Assembly (NCBI GenBank): GCA_016617855.1 | Contig: JAECUM010017436.1 | Coordinates: 1-64,000 of the forward strand | Reading direction: 5' to 3' | DNA length: 64,000 bases | DNA from: Megalonaias nervosa | Taxonomy: Eukaryota; Mollusca; Bivalvia; Unionida; Unionidae | Shown here: piece by piece, positions 19,072 through 30,672 of the stretch | How positions within the stretch are numbered: the first letter of the stretch is position 1 | Layout of the letters: the number at the start of each line of letters is the position of its first letter | Notes under the pieces: generated by a model | Told to the model about the DNA's origin: nothing | Seen by the model: only the letters and a program-made list of their open reading frames with translations | Database searches by the model: none | Program-made: the position numbers and the translations under genes

Positions 19072-20232
19072 TTTAATAATAACATTTTATTATTTGCAAT
19101 CCATACACAAAATGAAAATGTCTATGGCAAAATTATAAAGTATATTCTAAATTGTATTGTTTAAATGTGAAAAGCGTGTACTAAAACGAACAAAAGTACG
19201 TTGCAGACACCAACATAGCTTTAACAATAAAAAGAACAAAAGAAAACATAACACTACATTACACAATACAACAGAATAATAAGCAGAAATACATGGGAGA
19301 GAGTTTAGATCTCTAGAAGTAGGGAATAATGAAGGTGTGACGCCAATGCTATTGGCTAACACGAGTTAATACGAGTCACACCGAAGTACCTGAAAGAGAG
19401 GGGTTTAGCAATATCATGGACAACAAGACATGTAACAAAGACTCAGACACAAAATATATATACTAACACGCTAACGTATCGAACAAAACGCAAAACAAGC
19501 AGACAGACAGCAAAACATTTTATTCATTTTTCCATTTTCTTTCTTTATCTGTTGTTCTCCGGAGTTGGAATATAGAGTCACTGTGAGGGAAGCGGTGGGG
19601 GAGGGTCTGTCTATTTGGCCCTGGTTTCGCTTAAGCGAGCCCTTCTGCCACCCTCAACATACAACACATATTTACACTCCTATAAAACACTCGCTTTTCC
19701 CCAGAAAGGAAGGGCGCGGTGTGCGGGAAGAATGGCTACTGCTGGAGGGTTAGTTCCATAAAGAGCCTGCTGGGCAATTGCGTACCCTTCTGCCACTCAT
19801 ACGTGCCCAAACCGTCTTGACCCCTCAACTACTTACTCGTGAATAAATTTTAATTTAATTTTCTTCCAACATAATAAAAACTGTTGGAAAAAACTCAAAT
19901 ACTTGACTTTCAAGCCAGTCAGAAACATTTACACTTTTGGTGAAGAACACGAAGGACAACAACACAACATCAATATGCATACTTATAAGGACAACGACTG
20001 ACCTCTGGCAAAGGTCACTAACATTATAAGGGCTAGGAAACCAGCCAAAAGGTGTTATGCATGAGGAGAATAGGAGTACAAACCAAACAATATTTAGGTC
20101 TGGTAAGGAAAGAGACCTAGAAATAGGAATCTAACCTGGTACGTGACCATCTAAAATAAAAGATTAATGATTGCAGACTAGTTCTTACCAAAAGAAATGA
20201 ACACCGCAGTTTCGATGCAGACATGTTGAAAG
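19072..20232. other. Host-like non-coding sequence
   Basis: I see no gene or viral motif in this stretch. Short open frames are present on both strands without recognisable features. Confidence 0.5.
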
Positions 20233-21205
20233 TTAAATTTCCGTGTTTCCTTCTTGTATTCTAAGTGAATGCCCGATATATTTGATTTGACCAATATTAA
20301 ACTGTTTCTTTAGCCCACAATAGTCAGATATTGTTCTGATTTTCTCATTTAGTTCTTCTATTTTATTTTCTAAAGATAGGTGTCCACCAGACAGCATGAG
20401 TAATACGAGAAAGGCATATATTTCTGGATTTGTGTTTGAAAGTTCTTGTACCTTTTCAACTAGAAACCTATTGTTTGAGAAGACTTCTGTCAAGTCTAAT
20501 GTTAAATGTTGTCTGCATCAAATTATTTTGCAGTTCTGGAGAAAACCGATGAAGTTTTTTAATTCCAAGATATCTTGAATTGCAAATGTTTTGTTTGCAT
20601 CGACACACTGTGGGGCATATTTTATCAACATGTGCAACGTTTCTTCTTTTGTTGTTAGACAGTGTTGTTCGCTACTGATATCGACAACATAGGAATTAAA
20701 CATCAGAGAAAAGGCTTCGTTTGCCAGATCAGAAAATTTGATAGGCAATACTATTTGGGTTCAAATGCAAACATTATGAACACAGAGCTGCTACTGAGAT
20801 TTGGGTAAATTATCTCTGAGATCTTTCTCCATCTGTCAATATCAATTTCTTGAGTGTCCATATTTACCTAGGACATTATCCAGAAAGACAACTAATGGTC
20901 GCTTTGTGTCAACAATTTCTTCCCACTCATTCGCATTATGCAAATCCACTGGTTGTAATTCTTTGTCGTTGTCTATAAGATCTGCTACAAGCGATAGAGC
21001 TAGATAAATCTTTCCTTCGCCAGGTTTCCCTTGTAAAACTATATGTTTGTGCTCATAAAGAATGTCTTTGGCATAGTCAAAGACTTTCGTTCTTATGTGG
21101 ACATCCATACTGTCACTTTTATGTCTTTCTATTCTTCCTCTTATCAGATCTGTTTGATTAATCAAACGCAACCAGAATCCTGAGAACGTGTCGAATATGC
21201 ATGCT
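20233..21205 (-). pseudogene. STAND-type P-loop NTPase (nSTAND-like), host
   Basis: One minus-strand frame, interrupted by several stops (near 20842, 20775 and 20518), encodes FWLRLINQTDLIRGRIE. It continues with the P-loop IVLQGKPGEGKIYLALSL (Ile replaces the usual Ser/Thr), PVDLHNANEWEEIV and the Walker B-like RPLVVFLDNVLGKYG. A helical region with KFSDLANEAFSLMFNSYVVD and a Leu-rich C-terminal part follow. This matches the P-loop and winged region of novel STAND NTPases, expanded in bivalves and often tied to innate immunity. All pieces share a frame, so it is a nonsense-riddled exon rather than a frameshifted one. Confidence 0.55.
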
Positions 21206-21300
21206 ACTTATCGTTGTAATAATAATAATGATAATAATAATAACATTAACAGTCATGACCATCGTCAGCGTATCTTTGTTATTGTTGTGAATTTAGAAGT

Positions 21301-21406
<106 letters not shown>

Positions 21407-21544
21407 TTTGTATTATTTTTGTATTATGTTATAAAGACCTCAATCGGGTTTCATCTTGTTGTCGTTACTTCTAACATTTGACGCAATAAAAATGATGATA
21501 ATAATAGTTCTACTACTACTATAGTATTTTATATAACAGATAGT

Positions 21545-21571
21545 ACTACTACTATTACTACTACTACTACT

Positions 21572-21621
<50 letters not shown>
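21545..21621. repeat. (ACT)n / (AAT)n microsatellite
   Basis: ACT trinucleotides pass into about 16 AAT units. Confidence 0.95.
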
Positions 21622-21622
<1 letters not shown>

Positions 21623-21910
21623 GTGTATGTAGCAAAGACAGTCATATCATATGTATCATATGTATCTTACATATGGATGCAGTTTTTGAATAAAGTTTAG
21701 TTACACATAAAGCTCGCAGAAATAATTCAAAACCAAAAACAACTATGACTACCTAAGCACAAACTTATACTTCAACAAAAGAAATAGATGAAACAATCAA
21801 CAGGATTGAAGCGATTGCAGTTTCTGATCCTGATAAAATACAAAAGTTAAAGAAACCAATGACAACATTTCTCAGTTAGAAAGACGCTTCACCCTCCCTA
21901 TAATATAAGC
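21622..21910 (+). other. Left approach to element B, C-terminal gene fragment
   Basis: A frame ending at 21877 reads TKEIDETINRIEAIAVSDPD, which looks like a coding tail of unknown identity. At 21888 CTTCACCCTCCC followed by TATAATATAAG resembles a promoter and shares TTCACCCTC with the element-A terminal motif. The left end of element B is not recognisable. Confidence 0.3.
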
Positions 21911-22300
21911 ATGCCTACAGTGCCACAGCTAAATCAGCTAGAACGACAACACGGAATTTACATACGAAGTCGTATGAGAAAAGCAGACATACTTGAATTA
22001 TTAAATCTCATATTTGTATTGAATCCACAACTATTACCACCACCACCGGTTGACAATGCGATAACAACAATAACAATTACAAGCAAAAAGCAACAATAAA
22101 ACAACAAAGACAATTTGCACGTGAACATATTAACCGAACACCCAGAGGTACAAGAAAAGCAGAAATTCTTTTAGTAGATGACGAGTATCAACAAAACTGT
22201 GTTCCTACTAAGGATGAACAAAAACGTAGTCGTGTCTCTGCTATCGCTTCTGACGCGGATGAATATGTTTGTGCAAAACACAACAATCGCATGTACCAGA
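21911..22300 (+). pseudogene. SAP-like DNA-binding segment, upstream of PolB (B)
   Basis: MPTVPQLNQLERQHGIYIRS with RKADILELL is a SAP-type helix-extension-helix. After a frame change a second similar unit follows (RQFAREHINRTPRGTRKAEIL). SAP or Rho-N-like repeats precede protein-primed polymerases in some Polintons; here they may be the N-terminus of the polymerase gene or a separate small gene. Frames are broken. Confidence 0.45.
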
Positions 22301-22555
22301 ATTAAAATTTCAAAAGTGTAGTGGCGCGGTGGAAAATCACCTGGCCATTATGCCACCCACATAAACAACAGGCAAAGACGCTGAAAAACTATTGACAAAT
22401 ATGATTCCTGGAATCGTAACGGTGTTACAAAACTTTGGTCTCACCGTGGATGAAGCAGACATTGTTCTTAGTGCCCATCAGATTATGTCACTTAGTCGCG
22501 ACAAGACTGAATTAAAAACAACTACACCGTAGCATTACAGCGGTGTCAGCGTAAT

Positions 22556-25450
22556 CATGAACCGCAAAGACAACAACGCTATCAATGATGAAATTGACAG
22601 ATGTATTGAAAAGATTCTCGAAACGCTGGAGAAATCCATCACTGCAGGATCGATATGGACCCTTAAGAAGTGTACATTAGTAGTGGTCCATTTCTGACGT
22701 ACAAGCTGTTTCGTGGATCCAGATATATACCAATACCAGATTGGGTACCACCTAGGTCAGTCATAAACGTAAAAAAAACCCTCTGACAATCATCTTCACC
22801 CGAAAATATCAACAACACGTGGGTGAACTTAATTTTGGTGATATCGAATTTCTTCTGCAGGTTACCAAAGCCGCACTAAACTAATTCTAAACACTTAACA
22901 CAGGCATCCCTGTTAATGTTTTTAGTTATGACAAAGGATTTTGCCCTCTGGCATTATCCCCCAATGGAAAGTGCGGCCGAATTCAGATTGATTTGTTGTT
23001 GCTGGGTGAAATGAAAGAAACATAACTGGCATTGCCTTATTATGGATAAAGGACCTTGCTCGGTTACTTAATCGACACAGTAAACTCATCACAAGAAATA
23101 TCCTTGCAGACGTTGAATACCTAGATTTACGACTCAAGAACTGCTGACCAATCATAATTTTTTGCTGCGGTTCTGTCAGTGAAAAACCACAACGCACAAT
23201 TATGCCTGATCCTGGTAAAACACTGTCAAATTTACTGCCGTACAAAGAAAGATGAAAGTCCCGCATATCATCTACGCGGAATTTGAATGCTTGAATGTTT
23301 CAGGGGAAAGCACTTCTAACAAAGACACAAATACGTCTGATATTGATCAGACAGCGTAAATCGCTCAACACATTTCATGGGTGTTTTGTTATTTAGTGGT
23401 ACGATATGATGGCAAAACAGAGCAGCCAGTGCTTTATCGTGCCCAGAGTGCTCCAGATGTGATTGTTGTATTTTTAAAATCGATCGAAGTTACAGGAAAA
23501 TGGATTCAGCAGCAGCTGGATTTACCAGCAGACATAATTATGACAGTTGACAACGTTCGTGAGTTCTCTGCAGCCACTCATTGTGAGATTTTTGAAAAAA
23601 CTGCTACGATTAAAGAAGACAATGCTTCCAACAATAAAGAAAAAAACCTGATTTCAAAGTTTTTGATTAATATCACATCACTGGTGTACACAGCAGTGCT
23701 GCGTACAACGCATGTAATTTGCATTTGAAAATTTACCCCAAGAAAACCAAAATCCCTGTGGTGCTTCATAACCTGCTTGGGTATGATGGCGATTTAATAA
23801 TGCAAGCAATAGCCACGGCATCAAACATCCCGAAAAGCTTGATACCAACAACATGGCAAAATACACGACGTTTCGGCTTGACTATTCTAGTTTGTTGATT
23901 CGATACAGTTTATGAATTTGTCCTTAGACTAGTTAGAAGACAACCTGACGGCGGAAAATTTAAAATCACTCGTCTATACTGTTGAACCAATACAGACATG
24001 CTGAGTAGAAAATGTGTGTATTCATAAGAGTACATAAGTGACTGGAACAAATTTACTGAAACTGAGTTACCATCGATCAGTTCTCACATGAAGGTATTTC
24101 AGAAGAAAATTATTACGAACATGCAAAGGAAGTTTGGTCAGCATTTGAGTGCATAAACCTGGACGACTGTCACGATCTGTATCTGCGCATGGATGTGTTG
24201 TTGCTCGCTGATGCGTTTGAGAAATATAGTGATACTACCATGCACGTGTACAAGCTTGATCCAACCAATTATTTCTCGTCACCGGGTATGGGTTGGGATG
24301 CACTGTTGTCCAAAACCAAAATCAAGCTGGAACTGCTCGCTGATATTAACCAGCAGATGTTGATCAAGGGATCACTTCCAGGTGGAATCTCCATTTCAAG
24401 TTACAGATACGCTTGTGCCAACAACCCTAACGTTTATAGGTAAGCCCCCGTGGCCACCAACAGTTGCATTATGTATCTAGATGCCAATAATTGGTAGGGA
24501 TGGGCCATGCTGCAGCCACTTCCGGTAGATGGATTTTATTGTTCGATCCTACGCACAATTATCTACAGAAACACGTACAAAATCACAACATCCACGGTAA
24601 TCAAGGATATTTTATTTGAAGTTGATATGGAATATTCTGAGCATTACATGAGGTACATAACGATTATCATCTGACCCCAGAAGCGCTGTCGGTGCCCGGT
24701 ACGTGGTTGTTCCCGTGTCAGTGTGCAATCATGTGAGTCCGACCGCAACTACACTGAATACACCAAGCTGGTACCAAGTCTTCGAACCAAGCACAATTAT
24801 GCAGTGCACGTGCGAAATCTGCAGTTGTACTTGCGATACGAGTAACTAAAGTTTTTCGAGTGCTTGGATTTCGACAGCAAACTTGGATGGCCCATACATT
24901 CCAATGGATAGAGACCTACGCAAGAAGTTCGCCAATTATTTTGAACAGAACTTTTTCAAACTCATATACAATGCACTGTTATGGAAAACAATGGAAAATG
25001 TGCGCAAACGAATTGTCCGTGATAGTGAGCAAAACAAACTTCGAAGGCTCATTGTGGACCCAGCCTTTGGAACGAGAAAAATCTTTGATAGTTGGCATAT
25101 TTCCGTTCACAGTAAAACAAGAAATCAAAACTCATGCTGACAAAACCAGTCGATGTTGGTTCGTCTGTGTTGGACTTGTCGAATCTGCTCAGGTACGCAT
25201 TTGACTATGACAAGATCAAACTGTTTTATCAGGAGGAGATTGTGAAAAAAGATCTTAAGCACGAACTGTACCTGGATTGTCCTCGAGACAAACGTGAATT
25301 TGCACACATCGCAAATATGATCCTATCCTAAAAAACCATCGTAAGAGCATATACCGATGCACCAAAGTGAGTTTGTCCTCGTTCGATACCAAGCGATGGA
25401 TCCTCTTTGATGGAATCACCACTTACGCGGTTGCAAACGAACTTATGATT
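22556..25450 (+). pseudogene. POLB: Polinton-type protein-primed DNA polymerase B (B)
   Basis: Fragments of a long pPolB occur in order across three frames. The N-terminal zinc-finger-like part IPRFTTQELLTNH is followed by the exonuclease motifs: Exo I region KVPHIIYAEFEC (~23260), Exo II region VVLHNLLGYDGDLIMQAIA (~23757), Exo III region LYLRMDVLLLADAFEKY (24179). The segment LDPTNYFSSPGMGWDALLS to GGISISSYRYACANN is intact over 85 residues. Next come a motif A region (CIMYLDANNW), the region KTMENVRKRIV and a C-terminal SSFDTKRWILFDGITTYA. Many stops and shifts show old decay. The family copies linear genomes with a terminal protein primer. It occupies the slot that holds the polymerase-helicase in element A. 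Confidence 0.85.
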
Positions 25451-25679
25451 GATACTGGTTAGTGCATCAAACTGTTAACACGAATCCTGGTGGCAGTTTG
25501 GTATCTGCTGCAATTCCTCTCGCACAAATGCACGGCTGGGGTACTCTGGTTCACCAGATGAAGATGGCCCCAATCGTTGTCTTGAAGTATTAGTCCGTTC
25601 TAAAATGGTAAACACATCTACGGACCATACTGGGTCAGTAGTATGAAGCTATTGCCAGCTTCCCAACACTCTTGGTGCA

Positions 25680-26460
25680 AACAATTATCGAACATACTTG
25701 TATCCGAACGGTTGTGACTGCAAAATCATTTCCTTAGTAAGAGTAACAGTCTTTTGTCGAATTGCATTGATCGGTCTTAATCCAGTAGTGCGTATGACCT
25801 CATTGTTTAATATTGCTATGAGAAACGGAAGTCTTGCTATCAGTTCCTGAGACCGATCTGGCCTTATTAACAATTACTGTGCATACTAATCATTGAATAA
25901 CCGTTCTGTAAGAGTAAGAAAAATCGTTCCAAAGTAGCTTTGTCACAATGTACACTGACATGCCCGACACGTACTCGTACACGGTGTTTGGCCAGCATCA
26001 CAGCCACAAATCTGAGAAATTCTTTACTTGTATCCGATGCATAAATCATGGCCATGTGACTGGTCATCTTACATGAATGCGCTTGAGTGTATCGGCGACA
26101 TTTCCAGACTCTTTTGACGTCAAAGGCTTCGCTTTTTTGTATATGCTAGCAACATCGACAATGGTGAGCGCGTATTTGTAGGTGTATAATCGGTCTTGTT
26201 TATCACAGACACGATCGTGAGAAAGAAATAGCAATCAACCTGATGAACATCATTTGGTGTTTGGACATCGAATCTACCCAGTGAAATCTTCTTAGTACGG
26301 GTAAATAAATTTGCCAAAGTGCTTGGTTTTGCAACTATGCTCGAACAATCCCATGAGTGACCAAGGCTGCATTGGCTAGCTGTTCCATAGCGGCGTCACC
26401 TCTTTAATACCGAAGTGGACCGTAGTATAGTTGGGATAATGTTCAGCTGTTTTTGTCCAT
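25680..26460 (-). pseudogene. INT: Polinton-type rve integrase (B)
   Basis: ATG 26460 starts MDKNS; then QLYYGPLRY-stop-RGDAAMEQLA parallels the element-A N-terminus. Core pieces follow in several frames: LWQIYLPVLRRF, SKHQMMFIRLIAI / PNDVHQVDC, FLRFVAVMLAKHRVRV, VHCDKATLERFF, LPFLIAILNNEVIRTTGL and RPINAIRQK. The Glu of the DDE triad sits in ATLERFF, and the other acids are hard to place owing to shifts. The C-terminal chromo-like tail is missing. Orientation and neighbours match element A. Confidence 0.75.
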
Positions 26461-26489
26461 TGTTTGTTTGTTTTTATAGGTATAATTTT

Positions 26490-27005
26490 CTTTTAATGAA
26501 TTGACTTTTGTCCAGAGCCCACCAGTGCAATCTTGGCTTTCATACCTAATTTGAAGACTCATCGTACGATTCGTTCTCCCAATGTTGGATTAATCTCATT
26601 CAAGCCATGAATGAGATCCACGTGTGCGCGTTGATATATTTTGATGCTTGGTCTATAAGGCCATGCCAGTAGCACGCAGCATCAACGCGGTTGATAGGTG
26701 CTTCACCAGGCCTTGTTGGTTATCAGATCAAGCCCCTTACCAGGTACAGAGTAATTATTGCCAGGAAAATGTTTTTCACAGGGATATCAGGGATATTTAC
26801 TCCATGATGTTTCTGGTAATTTTGTTATATCACGACTGCCATCGATTTTTTAAAAACCATTTTCCGCTTTTCTCATGAACATATACTTCTTTGCTCCACA
26901 TCGAATACAATTGCCAGAAATCTCTGCTTGTCCATTACGTGTTTGAACTTGAGTTGGATTAGCGGTACGTGTTTTGGAGCGACATCGCACACAATATGAA
27001 GACAT
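26490..27005 (-). pseudogene. Zinc-ribbon + PLA2-like protein (B)
   Basis: ATG 27005 opens MSSYCVRCRSKTRTANPTQV and the second knuckle GNCIRCGAKKYMF, so the zinc ribbon is complete, with a stop after ~50 codons. Downstream frames keep KHFPGNNYSVPGKGLDLI and a degraded RVDAACYWHGL, where the catalytic HD is HG. Decay is stronger than in A. It diverges from the ATPase with about 32 bp between start codons. Confidence 0.6.
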
Positions 27006-27037
27006 GATCGTTCTTTATACAACAATTGTATTATTTA
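27006..27037. promoter_or_regulatory. Divergent promoter region between PLA2 and ATPase genes (B)
   Basis: About 32 bp of AT-rich DNA separates the divergent ATGs; the same tight divergence is seen in element A near 18225. It must hold any promoters for both genes. No specific motif is claimed. Confidence 0.35.
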
Positions 27038-27680
27038 ATGGCATCACGCAAAATAAAATCGACAATTTCCCCGTAATTGTTTTCCGCACAAGCAACACCT
27101 AAACTGTCCAAGGATGGTAACGGAACCGTGTGTCCAAACTCAGTTCGTGCACTAGTAATTGGCCATGCTGCATGAGTAAAAGCTCAACTGTTGGTAAATA
27201 TGGTTTTACGACGGTTAACCTGGGATTGGTTGTACGTGATTGCACCGTCGGCTGTTGATCAACCGCGTTATGATGTTTTAAAGCTGTTAAAGATGCGTTT
27301 TCTTTCCAACCATTGATGAAGCCCCCACCATTGACGATTTGATGCAAGCAAAAACAATTTTGTGGTGTACGACGATGTGATACTTGTAAATCAAGTCAAA
27401 TATTTTCATGAGGCTGGAACAAAACCACGGACGTCATCTATTTGACCCAACGATACGTCTATGTAACAAAAGTGATCCGTGACAACTGTAACATGTTGAT
27501 GATATTTCGTGGTATTAACATGCATGGTCTTGGAAATATTTATTGGACTTGGTGTGCCGCTGACCACACTTGGGATGAATTTCGTGACATATTTGCAAAG
27601 ATCACAAAGAACCCATACATCTTTCTCACCATTGATTTGACCGGAACTTGCAGTCGCAGAAGGAAACAACAGCCATATAA
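27038..27680 (+). pseudogene. ATP: Packaging ATPase (B)
   Basis: ATG 27038 (MASRKIKST...). Collinear with element A: CPNSVRALVIGHAA where the P-loop should be (lost), LTWDWLYVIAPSVVDQPRYD, the Walker B-like NNFVVYDDVILVNQV, VIRDNCNMLMIFRGINM, NIYWTWCAADHTWDEF and ITKNPYIFLTIDL. Stops and shifts are frequent and the nucleotide-binding loop is destroyed. It runs directly into the next gene with no terminal repeat between. Confidence 0.75.
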
Positions 27681-27682
27681 AA

Positions 27683-29130
27683 ATGTCCGGCAGTGATGCC
27701 ATAGAAAAGCCGCTCGTGATTCAAAATGTGATAGAAGGCCGCAAAAAAGTCAAAGATATGTTACAATCTCAACAGAGTGCACGAGAAGATCTAACAGCCG
27801 TATTTGAACAAACATTTGCGCCACTGATTAAACTAAAAAAAGAAATTGCCGAACGTGACCATGATATTAAAAACGCCACAAGGGCAAACTTTTAACAAGT
27901 GGCAGCGCTCACAGGAAAAGAAGAAGCACCTGGCCAAGTTCGTAAAATAGGTAAACTCACCAAGGATATAAAAAAGCCCAAAGTGCAACTTCAGAGTCTA
28001 TAATGCGTTTGCAACAGATGATTGAGGAAGTCAAAGAAGAGCTTGATGAAATTGGAGACGCCGCTTGATGAAATTGGAGACGCCACTGGTGTACTTGCAA
28101 AAGGTATCCTGCCCTGGATGAGGACGTAAAAAGCACTTGGCAAAATACAAGATATGCCACCTGAGTACAAGTCAGAGTTACGAAGACAGCCTTAATTCTT
28201 TAAAGAAGAAGCTTGCCAGGCAATCTTTACAAATCCTATATTCGTTGCTGTGAACAGACCTTCCGACTATAAAGACTATATGATAAAAATGCCATCGAAG
28301 ACACATGACAAAAGCATGGATAGGGAAAGGCCCAAAATAGTACTGAGGGCGTATACTGGAAGGAAACAAGCTACCGGTGAAGGTTGGAATCATTTCGTGG
28401 AAACGTATATTGCATTTAGGAGTGGTGAGAATGGAAAAGGTGGGGCGTTATTGGGAGATTTTATTGAAGGTTCATTACCTCCACAAGTAATGCAACCACA
28501 GCCACAACCACAACCACAGCTTGAATTACCAAGTTAGCACGCGGCAGAACAAACTCAAAGGGTGCAAATACCTCGGTTTATCACTGAAACATAAGAAGAA
28601 AATGAAACACAATGAATAATTCCGGACTTTACGATATGGCTTGCACAACAACAATAACCTAAACCCAAATTTAGCACAAAGGAAGAAGAGACAAAGTGGC
28701 TAGACGAACAAATAAAAAGAGTTTACCAGGAAAAACAATTTCCTGCACCTGTGCCTCCATTAGCGAAACCTAAAAGGAGAATAGGTCTAAGTAAAACTTC
28801 ACCCAAGCAACAACGCAAATGTGAACGTATAACATTACTCCTTGAACAGATGACTACAAAAATTGGGGAAAAATGCAAAGATATGAATGGAAACAGAAAG
28901 AAGAAAAATGACAGAGATTGATGGATGAACAAGAAAATAAAGGAAGTGGCCTTGGTGGACTGCGTGATCATAACGACCTTGCAGATCTAATGGAAATACT
29001 CGCGAGATAAGTTCGTGCGGGCAGTAACACACTCGCCGAAGTCATTATTGAGCTACATCGATTTGTCAGCGTTTGCTCACCCATCATCTTATGGATATAA
29101 TTATATATCGTGTGCTGATGCATGAACTTT
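27683..29130 (+). pseudogene. Coiled-coil virion protein, homologue of the first A1 gene (B)
   Basis: ATG 27683 gives MSGSDAIEKPLVIQNVIEGR and a charged coil with QQSAREDLTAVFEQTFAPL, matching A1. Further pieces are FVAVNRPSDYKDYMI, GWNHFVETYIAFRSG, a Gln/Pro repeat (QPQPQPQPQLELP), GSGLGGLRDHNDLADLMEIL, GSNTLAEVIIE and HLMDIIIYRVLMHELSED. Length with gaps is ~480 codons. The His8/Gln tract of A1 is replaced by an unrelated PQ repeat. A short local duplication (GGAGACGCC... at ~28052 and 28077) and many shifts are present. Confidence 0.65.
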
Positions 29131-29165
29131 CTGAAGATATTTTCATGATATATCAAACACCGATC

Positions 29166-29991
29166 ATGAGTTCTGAAACAAATGAAACCGTTCGTGGTTT
29201 ACGTGAAATCTATGCTTCAGTGCAACATGTGGTTGTAAATACGGGCCGAGAGCGTGATCACGGTGATTACCATTTCACCCACAACACCTGAATTTAGTGG
29301 GACTGCACCTGTGACCGCTGGGAGTCATGCACAACTGAGATCGCACTATCATAGCTGCGAGTGTATTACAGTTGGCCTAATATTCGAACACAACGTTTCT
29401 GTATCAAATGGCATACTATTCAGCTTCCTACTGGCCTGTACGATATTACCTCAATCAATGACGAGGTTCGACAAAAAATGTCGGTGTTGACTGGCAAGGA
29501 CTCCAAAAGTTTTATTTGTGAACCCGAGCCCAGTGTCAGCTCCGTTATTGCCATTGAATCTCCACAAAATCTGGTTAACATTGGACAGTCGTTGTGTGAA
29601 CAGTGTTTGGTTGGCTCAAAGATTTTCCCGAAAGTATGCACATTTACATGCTGGACCTAATGGGACTCTCTATCATATCGCGCATGACTTTGTGAGAATT
29701 ACTTCAACGACCCAATTTAATTTAACTTGTTACGCTATCAGTGGTAGCTATGAAAGCAGGTCTGAAAAAGATGTAGTTCTTTAGGATTATATTCTGTTTG
29801 GGTTTTCATAAACCGTGGAACCAGTTGATCTGATATCGGTTATGCCTGCGGCACCTGTCTATCTTCCATACCGTAATAATCATCTGAACCATAGTCGTTT
29901 TTCCCTTGTAGATCAAGACGGGCACGTGGTTGATATACGTATTGCAACATTAACGTTACAACTGTACAGTAGAGATCCACCTGACATTTAA
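29166..29991 (+). pseudogene. Second capsid-like virion protein (B), internally deleted
   Basis: The start MSSETNETVRGLREIY at 29166 is homologous to the A copies; then ISPTTPEF, VYYSWPNIRTQRF, IQLPTGLYDITSINDEVRQ and TGKDSK. The middle third is missing. At ~29650 the sequence jumps to AGPNGTLYHIAHDFVRI, SGSYESRSEKDV and the C-terminal SLVDQDGHVVDIR, ending at TAA ~29991. Frames change several times. It lies between the coiled-coil and small basic genes, unlike the order in A1. Confidence 0.65.
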
Positions 29992-30014
29992 TAATACTAA
30001 TAATAACAATAACA

Positions 30015-30441
30015 ATGAAAGTTGTGTGTGGATGTGTTGTACCTGTTCGCGTAGTTAATGCACGAAAACCTGTGCACATCTTATATTATGGAATTAGCAT
30101 CGGTGACGTTGCTCGTGGATTATTCACAGACTTGCCAAAAGCATTAACATCCTTATCAACACGAGCTACCGCCATTGCTAAACAAGTTTGAGAGTCGTAG
30201 ATAGTATTAAAATGTTGTTTTGTATCGATTAAAACAACTGGGATTACAAGCATTGCAGTAAATTAGAGACAGATTACGGTGACTAGTAAGACGAACACCA
30301 TGAAAGGCAGATCCAATTACATTACTATCAAACAAATCAATGCTGTCTATAGTTAGTAAAATTATTAACGAGGCTGCTCAACAGCGAATGTCAGATTCGG
30401 CAATTGCAAATCTGGCAATGATGAGTGGATTGGCATGGTAA
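30015..30441 (+). pseudogene. Small basic amphipathic virion protein (B)
   Basis: ATG 30015: MKVVCGCVVPVRVVNARKPV, ISIGDVARGLFTDLPKALT, then stops. The C-terminal helix returns as SIVSKIINEAAQQRMSDSAI to TAA 30439-30441. Collinear with 6996-7415. Confidence 0.6.
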
Positions 30442-30463
30442 GTGGTATTAAAGATAATCAAAT

Positions 30464-30635
30464 ATGTATAGTGTCCGCATAATGGCCGAGTTCAAAGATG
30501 TATTTGATCCAGCGTTTCCCATTGGAGAACCTGTTCAGTGGATCGAAGCAAGAGACATTTCCGGTATTACTCATGTCCAGCTAGAGACCACAATCAACTT
30601 GCAAATAACTGGACATTTTATACACATAAGAAGTA

Positions 30636-30637
<2 letters not shown>
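30464..30637 (+). pseudogene. Capsid protein N-terminal fragment (B)
   Basis: EFKDVFDPAFPIGEPVQWIE matches the N-terminus of the A1 capsid gene (SDPAFDMDAPV). About 55 codons remain before a (CT)n tract, where viral similarity ends. It marks the right limit of element B. Confidence 0.5.

Positions 30638-30670
<33 letters not shown>
30638..30670. repeat. (CT)n microsatellite
   Basis: About 16 CT units located exactly at the truncation of element B. Confidence 0.95.
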
Positions 30671-30672
<2 letters not shown>

